Below are positions 48,471-58,482 of a stretch of DNA of 64,000 bases, one piece after another. The stretch covers positions 19,352,203 through 19,416,202 of the forward strand of contig NC_083341.1 of assembly GCF_019175385.1 (NCBI RefSeq). Reading direction: 5' to 3'. Position numbers and translations under genes: made by a program. Origin of the DNA: Lycium barbarum. Its lineage: Eukaryota > Streptophyta > Magnoliopsida > Solanales > Solanaceae. Every line of letters starts with the position of its first letter. Position 1 is the first letter of the stretch. The notes beneath the pieces are model-generated. The model saw nothing but the letters and a program-made list of their open reading frames with translations, did not search any database and was not told where the DNA came from.

Positions 48471-49164
48471 TACCCAAACGCGGGTTAACGGTGATGGTAT
48501 ATTTGATATGAATAACATGTGTTTTCCTTTAAAAGCTAAGCAGGTTATGCCTCCGCCTCATGTCCATCATTTCTTTATTATGTTAGTATTATTCATGCCT
48601 TACATACTCAGTACACTTTTCGTACTGACGTCCTTTTTCCTTTTGGACGCTGTGTTCATGCCCACAGGTAGACAAGGAGGTGGCCCAGATTCATAGGTGT
48701 TGATCAGCAAACTCACAGGAGCACTCCATTATTCCGGAGGTGCCATTTTGATATATTATTTTGTGTACATATGTTTTGGGCATGACGGGGTCCTGTCCGT
48801 CTTTATGTCTAGTACTCTAGTAGAGGCTCGTAGATACGTACGTGTGGGTAGTAAATATCCCATAATGACTACGTTGTATATTTGCATATTGTTTTGATAG
48901 CCCGAGAGGCTCATATATATGAAATTAGATAGGTTAGTGGAAGTGATGATGATTTTCCCTATGACTAGAAGTGTGAGAATAATAAATGAATGCAGGATAA
49001 GTATGATGATTAGTAGAATGAGTGGTGCTCGGTAGTTAGCTCCGGGTACCCGTCATGGCCCCCTAGTCGGGTCGCAATACGACTCTGGTCAATTGGTTGT
49101 TGTTCAATTGGTGGACATGGACACTAAATGAAAGTTGTGAAATTCCTATTTGAGTTGAAAAGTT

Positions 49165-49440
49165 GTGGCAATGGTGGCGGAGGGCTAGTATATGCTACTG
49201 ATGGAAGAACAAATAGAGGAGAGGGGTAAAATGGGTTAGGGGTGTTGAGGTGGCATGCCACATGGCTTCCGCCTCATCAAATGTTAGAGCCACGTAGGAT
49301 TGGAAGTCCACCTTGGATAACTTTAACGAAGGAAGGGCATTTTGAACTAATAGTATAATGATAGGGGTATATTTGGACCCAAAGTATAACGAAGGGTATA
49401 TTTGACCCTTTTCCAATAGTACAGGGGTATATTTTATCAG
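49165..49440 (-). repeat. Inverted partner of 41996-42310
   Basis: Complement of the repeat described at 41996. It begins 88 bases right of the solo LTR's end. Confidence 0.6.
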
Positions 49441-50810
49441 TGATCAGTCTAACTGAGTCTTTAATAGCCGCAATTAACCCTTGGGGCCTGAGACAGGCAA
49501 AAGCACATTTCGGTTGCTCACGTGAATCACGTGTTAAAAAAGAAAGTTCATTTAAGATGTATGGAAAGGGTAAAATTTTTTTATTAAAGTATGTGAATTT
49601 CATCAAATTTATCTTCTGTTAATCAAAATGTCCCTATCATTACTTAATTGGGCCAGAAAGTCTTTATTTCACGCAGAACATAGTCGAACATAGTTAAAAC
49701 ACTAATATGAGCATATTTGGACCTACACGCATACATTAAGGACATAGTTGGTCCAATTTAGTTCCTTTTATACAACAACTTTTCAAGCTGCATTTAAGGT
49801 CATCTATGTGTTTGAATTAAAACATTGCAATTCATTTAATTTATTGAGTTCGAAATCTATTACTTTCAGTAAATTAGAAGAAATAAGAAATGGGGTGAGA
49901 ATCTTGGATAATTTGTGAAGTTCTACTCCCACTCTCAAGTCAATAATGTTCTAAATAAATTGGTGAAACAAACATGAAATTTATTTGGAAAACTTACGTG
50001 AGGTGTATGAGTTGTTAGTATTCCAATGAATACTATGGCTTGTGCTTGACGTCTTCTTTGGGTTGTTTCATACGTTGTTTTGGCTAAAGATTTGTGAAGC
50101 TCCAAAGGTAATCTGTGTTCCTGTTGACGAATATATTGAGGTGGGGAGGGGGGTGGGATGTTTAAATTATTGATACGACTCCACTAAGAAAATTATCCTT
50201 ATATTATGCGAAACAATCTATATTTGCTCCCAAACTATATATGTATTAATAAAAAATATTAGTAGTCTTTTATATCAACCACTAATCAACAAAGACAAAT
50301 TTAATCATTTTCATAACAATAAGAGTAAATTGAATCTCAACTATTGATATATTCAAACTTTTTTGTAACGGTGTCTTGTTCGAATATATTTTTTTGACAG
50401 CTATAGCGAAAATATTATTATATGTTGATTCAGGAGACTAGGCCCAAGCAGTATTAATTTCCTAGTAGGAGTTGGTCGTGCCTACCAAAACCTGTCAAAG
50501 TCTTCTGCTTGCACGATTCCTCCTACCTTTTGCTCCAATTATACAAAAGAAGAGAATGAGCGCAACACTTTATTCTCTTCGATCTACCGGTCTTTCTTTA
50601 CTTCTGACCCTTTATTCTCTTTGATCTATCGCTCTTTGTTTACTTCTGACCTTCCCTAATTCATACACAAAAGAGGGGGAAGGAGGGGTCAGATCTTGGA
50701 GTAAGCACCTTTTCCGGGGGCAACGCTATTCAATAGTTTAGACCCCTAATTTGGTCTATAGCTGAGTTGTTGGCTTATAGTTAAATGCGAGAGGCTCCAA
50801 ATGTGAATGT
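49441..50810. other. No recognisable gene; AT-rich spacer
   Basis: Nothing supported on either strand. 50567-50653 is a 43-bp tandem duplication around CTTTATTCTCTT(C/T)GATCTA. Confidence 0.5.
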
Positions 50811-51217
50811 GATTAGCCTAAGCCTGTAAAGTGGGCTGGGCCGGGCCATATCAAAGCTGGTCACATGGGGTCGGATCGAGCCATAGTTAGTGGGCCGAGT
50901 TGGGGGTCGGGTTGGAGGAGGGAAAGGGGTGTCCGGGCCAGGCCCCTACCCGGGTAGGGGTACATAGTGGGCTAAGAGGGCCAGGCTGGGTTTTAGTTAG
51001 TGGGTCGGGCCGGATTTTAATTATTTAAAAAAAAAATGTAATACTAAAATTTATTAAGTTTGATACTTTAAAATCTAGTTGTTGTCAACTTTATTTTAAC
51101 CATCAAGTTCCTTAAATTATACTTTGGCCCTATTTTCAATCTATAAATACCATTCATTTTTCGCCATCTTATCTCACAATTCCCTACTCTCCTATTTCCC
51201 TAAATTTCCTACTCATC

Positions 51218-51221
<4 letters not shown>

Positions 51222-51270
<49 letters not shown>
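51222..51270 (+). repeat. (CT)n microsatellite
   Basis: About 24 CT units in the hAT element, 38 bases before the BED-finger ATG, so probably in the 5' leader of the original transposase gene. Confidence 0.95.
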
Positions 51271-51274
<4 letters not shown>

Positions 51275-51307
51275 ACTTCCAAGTTCAAATTTCAAAATTT
51301 AAATTTA

Positions 51308-51538
51308 ATGGATAATGATAATCCTCCACCTCCTCCTCCAGTCCGAAGATCAATTTCAAGTCCAGTGTGGTTGCATTTTGAGCGAGTAGACGAGGAGCAT
51401 ATTAAATGTCAACATTGTGGTCAAATAAGTCCGAACCGGTTTTTGGGGGTACCGGCCCATTACGTAGGCACTTGGACAAAAGGCACAAAATTGAACTTTG
51501 AAGTTTATCTCTTCTTTAAATTTCTCCATCGATGCTAG
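51308..51538 (+). pseudogene. hAT transposase N-terminus, BED zinc finger only
   Basis: Remnant of a RICESLEEPER-like hAT transposase. The 76-codon ORF begins MDNDNPPPPPP, then SSPVWLHFERVDEEHIKCQHC: the BED-finger start with its aromatic residues and the CxxC zinc pair. After that the expected HxxxH half is not clear (a GVPAHYVGTW segment follows), and the frame ends at a TAG at 51536. The dimerisation and catalytic hAT domains are absent, and the next 0.9 kb to the right terminus is noncoding. The start is chosen as the first ATG upstream of the finger. Could be translated as a DNA-binding fragment, but there is no sign of that. Confidence 0.7.
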
Positions 51539-52778
51539 CGTTTTGGACTTTTCATTTGTAATAAGTTAACAATTCAAGTTTGTATGTTTTGAATTTGCAA
51601 TGTTATCATTTTAAGTTTGAAGTTTTATTTTAAACTAATTATGTAGTCTTATATGACATTCTCAACTTTTTATAATTTTTAGTACTTAAATAGCCATTGG
51701 GAGTCTTCATTCCAACAACATATTCAAGATATACACAAATATACCATTAACATATACAAGATATGCATAAATTAGGAACTTCTTTTTGCTATAAATAAGC
51801 TAATCTTTTTAACCCAAAAAAAAAAAAAAGTTGAAATGAAATCACACAATAACTAAATGGGAACAATGCATATGAGTTTTGATACTAAACCAAAGTTCTT
51901 AATTTAATTATCTCATCTTATCCTAAGTCCTAATGTCATGTGCAGATTGTCACCTCTCCATCATCGGCGGAGACATTTCAAATACGCTAAAAATATTTGA
52001 AACTAATAAGATCTTAGACATTGGTTGTTCTACATTTTCGTACATCATCACAATCTATCTTCCAATTTCTCTGTGAGTTGATCCTTTTATTTTATTTTAA
52101 AGATTCTGTAAACTCAGCTATCAGTATGGATGACTGATGACACAACATTTTGACATAACTATCTTCCTTTTAATTATGCTAATTTATTATTTTTATAATA
52201 ATATCCATGATGCTCAATAGTGTAATTATATTAATTTGCTCGAATCATGTTCACGAAAAGATATTTTCTCTACCGCCATAATTTTTTGTGTTACCAACTT
52301 ATTTTTTACAGCAAATAGGAAAAAAAGGAAGAAATGGTGGAAGTTACGAAATCTGTCATATATATGTAAAAATGCCTATTTATGATTTTTTTTTTAAAAT
52401 TATTTCGAAGTAGGCCGGGCCCCCGGTGGGCCGGAACCCGGGCTACCGGGCTAAATGGCATGTCCGGGCCAGCCCCCTAATTTTTTCCCCTAGCCCAGCC
52501 CACCACCCTCTTACCGGATTGGGGGGCCAGGCCGATTATGGGCCGTGTTAGGTGGGCCAGTCCCGGGCCGACCCGGCCCAATTGACAGGCTTAGATTAGC
52601 CTTAGAGGAGAGGAGAGACAATTGAACAAATAATATAACATAAAATATAAATCAATTTCAAAGAAAATTTAACTATTATATTGAAATGTTATTATAAAAA
52701 AATGAATGTTATAGAAGTAGAAGATAAGTTTAGGCAATTTCACTTAATTCAAGGACAAATTAAATACAAACTTCTCCA

Positions 52779-52983
52779 TGTTATGAGTATGCTTGTCCAT
52801 TAAGTTACTTAGCCACCAAGAGTACATGACCCCTTAGTTGTCATCTTAAATGGCTTAGCCATTAAGCATATATTTTTCCTTATAAATAGTGGCCATATGT
52901 AGAATTGAAAGAGTAAAACACAATCATATATCTCTCTACATATTTCTTCCGTGTATTTACTTTATATTTTTTATTTTATAACA
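52779..52983 (+). mobile_element. copia 5' LTR (205 bp)
   Basis: Contains a TATA box-like TATAAATAG (about 52880) that would serve transcription of the element. Direct repeat of 57993-58197. Confidence 0.95.
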
Positions 52984-53064
52984 CGTTATCAGCACGAGAC
53001 TCTGTTATCTCAAGCAAATACTTTAAAAGCCTCGAAGGTAGTGATTTCGTTTTTTCCTTTACTA

Positions 53065-54074
53065 ATGGCAAATCTTTCTAAACGTGAATTTGTAGCCTTA
53101 GATATATCCGGCAATAGCTATATGTCTTGGATTCTTGATGCCGAGATTCACCTTAATGCGATGGGTCTGGCAGACACCATCAAAGATAAAATGAGGCATC
53201 AAACCAAGACCGTGCCAAGGCAATGATAATCCTCCACCATCATCTTGATGAGAATTTGAAAATGGAATATCTCACGGTTAAAGATCCTCTTACGCTGTGG
53301 AATGATCTGAGAGATAGATATGATCACCTGAAGATGGTCATACTTCCACAAGCACGTTTTGATTGGCTCCATTTAAGGCTACAAGATTTTAAATCTGTTA
53401 AGGCATATAATTCTGCAATGTTTAAAATTATTTCTCAGTTGAAATTATGTGGTGAAAATATCACTGATCATGATATGCTGGAGAAAGCATTCTCCACTTT
53501 TCCTGCCTCGAGTATGCTCCTGCAGCAGCAATACCGAGAGATGAAGTTCAAGAAATATTCTAATCTAATCTCACATATTCTAGTGGCTGAACAACATAAT
53601 GAATTATTAATGAAAAATCATGAAAGCCGATCCACTGGTACTACCCCATTCCCTGAAGTGAATGAGGTAAATTTTCGCCAGTCTAGGCGTGGAAGAGGTC
53701 GTGGCCCCAGTCGTGGTCATGGTCGTGGTCGAGGAAGGAATTTTAATCATGATTCTCGTCTTGCACCAAATAATACCCTTCACCACCAACAGTGTAAAAG
53801 GAAGGATGAAAAGCATGAAGCTGTGCAAAAGAAAAATTCAGAAAATAAATGCTTCTGATGTGGAGGAAAAGGGCACTGGTCACGTACCTGTCGTACGCCA
53901 AAGCACCTAGTTGAGCTGTATCAAGTCTCCCTCTAAAAGGCAGAAAAGGATGCCGAAGCAAATTTTATTTCTGAAGATAATGTTGAGCCCATGCATCTAG
54001 ATGTGGCAGATTTCTTTGAATTCCCAGAAGGGAAAATAGATCATCTGGTCGGTGATGGATCTGTAATAACTTAG
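53065..54074 (+). pseudogene. copia Gag, broken
   Basis: Starts at ATG 53065 (MANLSKREF, then the DISGNSYMSWILDAEIHL Gag start). A frameshift near 53215 moves the reading from frame 1 to frame 3. There the UBN2-type Gag continues (LDENLKMEYLTVKDPLTLW, then KLCGENITDHDMLEK), followed by a Gly/Arg-rich RGRGRGPSRGHGRGRGR segment that should bind RNA. The CCHC knuckle is interrupted at its third position by TGA (53856-53858): CF-stop-CGGKGHWSRTC. A second stop, TAA, follows at 53934. The frame ends at TAG 54072-54074 after a DVADFFEFPEGKIDHL tail. Not functional as read. Confidence 0.9.
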
Positions 54075-54254
54075 ATATTTCATACATGTCGTTTGTATTA
54101 GCTAATATGGTTATATTTCCATAGTTATGTAAATAAAGTGTGTGTAATGCTTTGTTTAATAGTAATATATGTAATAAAGTGTGTGTAATACTTTGTCTAA
54201 TCATAATATCTACTTCGATGTTTACTTTGTCTATTCTTTCGTTTTGAAGAATAT

Positions 54255-57200
54255 ATGGAAAATCCTCAAATATTATTTGGATCAATGACCAATCATGAAG
54301 ATATTTGTGTGATTGATAGTAGAACAACGCATGCTATATTCAAAGATGAGAAATACTTTTCTCACTTGCGTAGAAAAAGGAGAAATATTAAAACAATTTC
54401 TGGCAATTCGAAATTAATTGAAGGCTCCGGAAGAGCTACTATATTTCTACCTAAGGGGACGAAACTTGTTATAGAAGATGCATTATTCTCTTCTAGATCC
54501 CCAAGAAACTTGTTGAGTTTCAAAGATATCCGCCGTAATGGGTATCACGTCGAGACATTAAATGAAACAAATGATGAATATCTTATTATTACAAAGAATG
54601 TCTCCGGTCATAAATATGTTTTGGAGAAATTACCAACTTTGTCTTCTGGCCTGTACTATGCAGAAATTAGTACAATTGAAGCGCACTCAATCGTAAACCA
54701 AAAGTTTAACGATTCAGGAACTTTTGTGCTTTGGCATGACCGAATGGGTCATCCTGGATCAATAATGATGAGACGAATTATTAAAAATTCAAATGGGCAT
54801 CCACTTAAGAACCTGAAGATTCTTGAAAGTAGTGAATTTTCATGTGTCGATTGTCATCAGGGCAAATTGATAACCAAGCCATCACCAATGAAAGTTGACG
54901 TTGAATCCCCTGCTTTTCTAGAGCGTATACATGGGGATATATGTGGACCTATTCACCCATCTTGTGGGTCATTCAGATATTTTATGGTTCTAATAGATGC
55001 GTCTTCGAGATGGTCTCATGTGTGCCTCATATCGTCTCGCAACCTGGCGTTTGCGAAATTATTGGCACAAATAATATGCTTAAGGGCACAGTTCCCAGAT
55101 TATCCTATAAAAGCTATACGTCTTGATAATGCTGGAGAATTTACATCCCAAGCTTTTGATGATTATTGTTTATCAGTTGGGATAAAGGTTGAACATCCTG
55201 TAGCACATGTTCATACCCAAAATGGCCTTACTGAGTCATTTATTAAGCGTGTGCAATTGATAGCAAGACCATTACTTATGAAAACACGGTTTCCTACAAC
55301 CGTCTGGGGTCATGCCATCTTACATGCAGCATCTCTTCTTCGTCTCAGACCGACTCATTATAATAAATACTCCCCGTCACAATTAGTATTTGGTCATGAA
55401 CCAAATATTGCTCATCTTCGAATCTTTGGTTGTGCTGTATATGTGCCTATAGCACCACCACAGCGCACTAAGATGGGCCCCCAAAGAAGGTTAGGAATAT
55501 ATGTTGGGTTTGAATCACCCTCCATTATTCGCTATCTTGAGCCATTGACGGGAGATTTATTCAATGCCCGATTTGCAGATTGTCGATTTGATGAAACAAA
55601 TTTTCCACAATCAGGGGGAGAGAGAAAAGAAATAAAAAGAGAAATTGCGTGGAGAGTTCCATCACTATCTCATTTTGATCCACGTGCCCCTATATGTGAG
55701 CAGGAGGTCCAGAAGATCATCCACTTGCAGAAAATAGCAAATCAAATGCCAGACGGATTTACTGATTTAAAAGAATAACTAAGTCGCATATCCCTGCAGA
55801 GAATGTGCCTATTCGAATTGATGTTCCAAAGGGACAATCTACTAGTGTCATAGCCTCTGAATCTCATCCACGCCTGAAGCGTGGTAGGCCATTGGGCTCC
55901 AAGGATAAAAATCCTAGAAAAAGAAATGCAAACAATGATCAGAATGACACTATGAAAGGATCTCATGAAGAGATTCAAGATCTGATTAATCCTGATATTC
56001 CTGAAGAAATCAGCAAACCCGAGACTCCAGTGAGTAAAGAACTATCATTAAGTTTTACTGGTGATGAGGGCAACTTGAATCGTTCGAAAATTGTGGTGAA
56101 TAGTGTTTTTGCATATAATGTTTCACTAAAAATTATGAAAGGCAGTGAGGATCAGGAACCTCAATCTGTCGAAGAATGTCGACGAAGATATGATTGGCCA
56201 AAATGGCAAGAAGCAATTCAATCAGAATTGAATTCACTTGCTAAACGTGAGGTTTTTGGACCTGTAGTCCAAACGCCTAATGGTGTGAAACCAGTTGGCC
56301 ACAAATGGGTCTTTGTACGGAAAAGAAATGAGAGAAATGAAATTGTGCGATACAAAGTACGCCTTGTTGCACAAGGATTCTCTCAAAGACCCGGCGTTGA
56401 CTATGAAGAAATATATTCACCAGTTATGGATGCTATACCATTTCGATACCTCATCGGTTTAGCTGTCTATGAAATCCTTGAAATACATCTGATGGATGTG
56501 GTTACAGCTTATCTTTATGGCTCACTTGATAATGAAATTTATATGAAAATTCCTGAAGGATATAAAATGCCTGAAGCATTTGGTTTAAAGTCTCGGGAAA
56601 TGTATTCAATCAGATTACAAAGATCATTATATGGTTTAAAACAATCAGGGCGCATGTGGTATAATCGCCTAAGTGAGTACTTGATAAATGAAGGATATAT
56701 AAATGATGCCATTTTTCCATGTGTTTTTATTAAGAAAACAAAATCAGGGTTCATTATACTTGTTGTTTATGTTGATGACATAAATCTCATTGGAACTCCA
56801 GAAGAGCTCCAAAAGGCGATTGAATATTTGAAGGAAGAATTTGAGATGAAAGATCTCGGAAAGACAAAACTCTGTCTTGGTCTGCAAATTGAACATTTCG
56901 CAAAAGGGATCTTTATCCATCAATCTGCCTATACTGAGAAAGTTTTAAAACGGTTTTACATGGACAATGCGCATCCTTTAAGTACTCCTATGGTCGTTCG
57001 CTCACTTGAAGTGAGCAAAGATCCGTTCCGACCTCAGGAAGAAAACGAAGAGCTACTTGGTCCTGAAGTACCATATCTTAGTGCAATAGGTGCACTTATG
57101 TATCTTGCTAATGCTACAAGACCTGACATAACATTTTCTGTTAATTTGCTAGCAAGATATAGCTCTTCTCCTACACAGAGGCATTGGAACGGGATTAAGC

Positions 57201-57790
57201 ATATATTGCGATATCTGAAAGGAACTAGCGATATGGGTCTTTTTTATGCTAATAATAGTAGTACAGATCTAGTTGGTTATGCCGATGCAGGTTATTTATC
57301 TGATCCACATAAAGCTCGATCTCAAACGGGCTATCTATTTACATGCGGAGGTACTGCTATATCATGGCGATCGACAAAGCAGTCCATTGTTACTACTTCT
57401 TCAAATCATGCTGAGATAATCGCTATTCATGAAGCAAGTAGAGAATATGTGTGGTTGAGATCAGTGATACATTTCATCAGAGAAAGATGTGGCTTGAAGT
57501 GTGATACAAAAATACCCACAGTATTATATGAAGATAATGTTGCATGCATAGCTCAATTAAAATGAGGTTTCATAAAAGGAGATAGAACGAAGCACATTTC
57601 ACCAAAGTTATTTTTCACACATGATCTCCAGAAGAATGGTGATATTGATGTGCAACAAATCCGTTCTAGTGACAATCCTGCAGATTTGTTCACCAAATCT
57701 TTGCCAACTTCAACTCTTGAGAAGATGATATTCAAGATTGGAATGCGAAGGCTCCGACATCTGAATCTTGGTCTTCGTCTGGGGGAGTGA
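54255..57790 (+). pseudogene. copia Pol: protease, integrase, RT, RNase H; broken
   Basis: About 180 noncoding bases separate it from gag. Protease: VIDSRTTHAIF, with the active-site Gly replaced by Arg, so inactive. Integrase: zinc-binding WHDRMGHPG...CVDCHQGK, catalytic Asp in IHGDICGP, Asp in IRLDNAGEF, and Glu in NGLTESF. Near 55770 a one-base shift moves the frame; no stop lies on the new frame. RT: RYKVRLVAQGFSQRPGVDY, the first Asp in LMDVVTAYLYG, SLYGLKQSG, and VVYVDDI. RNase H: YADAGYLSDP and the E of SSNHAEIIA. TGA at 57563-57565 stands where a Gly codon is expected, and the reading continues in frame (GFIKGDRTKHIS, DNPADLFTKSLPT) to TGA at 57788-57790. Few lesions, so decay is recent. 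Confidence 0.92.
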
Positions 57791-57992
57791 AATACACATT
57801 GTACTCTTTTTTTCCTTAACCAAGTTTTGTCCCATTGGGTTTTCTTGGTAAGGTTTTTAATGAGGCAGCTCTCAAAGCGTATTACTAGATATGTGTACTC
57901 TTTTTCCTTCATTGAGGCTTTTTCCCATAGGGTTTTTCCTAATAAGGTTTTAACGAGGCACATCATCTAATTAATGGACATCCAAGGGGGAG

Positions 57993-58197
57993 TGTTATGA
58001 GTATGTTTGTCCATTAAGTTACTTAGCCACCAAGAGTACATGACCCCTTAGTTGTCATCTTAAATGGCTTAGCCATTAAACATATATTTTTCCTTATAAA
58101 TAGTGGCCATATGTAGAATTGAAAGAGTAAAACACAATCATATATCTCTCTACATATTTCTTCCGTGTATTTACTTTATAATTTTTATTTTATAACA
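57993..58197 (+). mobile_element. copia 3' LTR (205 bp)
   Basis: Ends 285 bases before the HIPP start codon. It carries the same TATAAATAG as the 5' LTR and could drive read-out transcription into the gene. Confidence 0.95.
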
Positions 58198-58202
58198 CTC
58201 CA

Positions 58203-58482
58203 AAATAATACATACTTATCTCTCTTAACCAAATTGCAAAAAGAGGGGTAGGGGCCCTATCGCATGCCGCGACACATAGGAATCAGGCAGAAACTTGCTT
58301 GGCTGGAAATTCCAGGAAAATACAACTGCAAAAGCACAATGTCTTTTAACTCTCACTCGTCACTATACACCAGTCACCATATATATATATGTCTCTCTCT
58401 CATCCCTATTGCTATTTGTCATTATATTTTTCCTCTTTCTAGCTGGTTGTTTCTTCTGATTCCACTCATAGCCTACTGCATA
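58203..58482 (+). promoter_or_regulatory. Core promoter and 5' leader of the HIPP gene
   Basis: What remains between the copia TSD and the ATG. A TATA-like ATATATATAT run (58379-58390) lies about 95 bases before the ATG, followed by a pyrimidine-rich CTCTCTCT leader. No stop separates an upstream in-frame ATG at 58264 from the HIPP ATG, but that extension lacks any family similarity, so I take 58483 as the start. The transcription start is inferred. Confidence 0.5.

Larger units (their letters stand above)
42761..49076 (+). mobile_element. Family A solo LTR, TSD ATACG, split by an Ogre-like solo LTR
   Basis: Starts TGTTACACCTTGAG at 42761 and ends CTAGTCGGGTCGCA at 49076, with the direct repeat ATACG at 42756-42760 and 49077-49081. 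Without the nested 44000-47900 element and its TSD it is about 2.41 kb. It shares CATACTCAGTAC and CGTACTGACGTCC (48605-48640) with the minus-strand LTR at 10364-21811. No interior or second LTR is present. Near 42955-43110 it carries four or five copies of ACATACGGACCGTA-like motifs. Confidence 0.9.
50819..52593 (+). mobile_element. hAT transposon deletion derivative, 8-bp TSD GATTAGCC
   Basis: Ends TAAGCCTGTAAAGTGGGC at 50819 and ...AATTGACAGGCTTA at 52593 are inverted repeats. The perfect 8-bp direct repeat GATTAGCC lies outside (50811-50818 and 52594-52601), the TSD length of hAT elements. About 180 bases at each end are dense in GGGCCGG/CCGGCCC words, as expected for subterminal transposase-binding repeats. 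The element is 1775 bp and encodes only a BED-finger fragment, so it is non-autonomous. Confidence 0.9.
52779..58197 (+). mobile_element. Young Ty1/copia element, TSD CTCCA
   Basis: 205-bp LTRs, 52779-52983 and 57993-58197, both TGTTATGAGTATG to TTTTATAACA, differ at three positions by eye. The direct repeat CTCCA is at 52774-52778 and 58198-58202. All copia domains are present in order, but gag and pol carry frameshifts and stops. A purine run CAAGGGGGAG (57983-57992) precedes the 3' LTR. After the 5' LTR comes CGTTATCAGCACGAG, which I could not match confidently to a tRNA. The element stands between the hAT derivative and the HIPP gene. Confidence 0.95.

Noticed and set aside
58264..58482. 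Upstream in-frame extension of the HIPP protein
   Set aside because: Open but without family similarity; HIPPs start directly with the HMA strand, and the leader is pyrimidine-rich.
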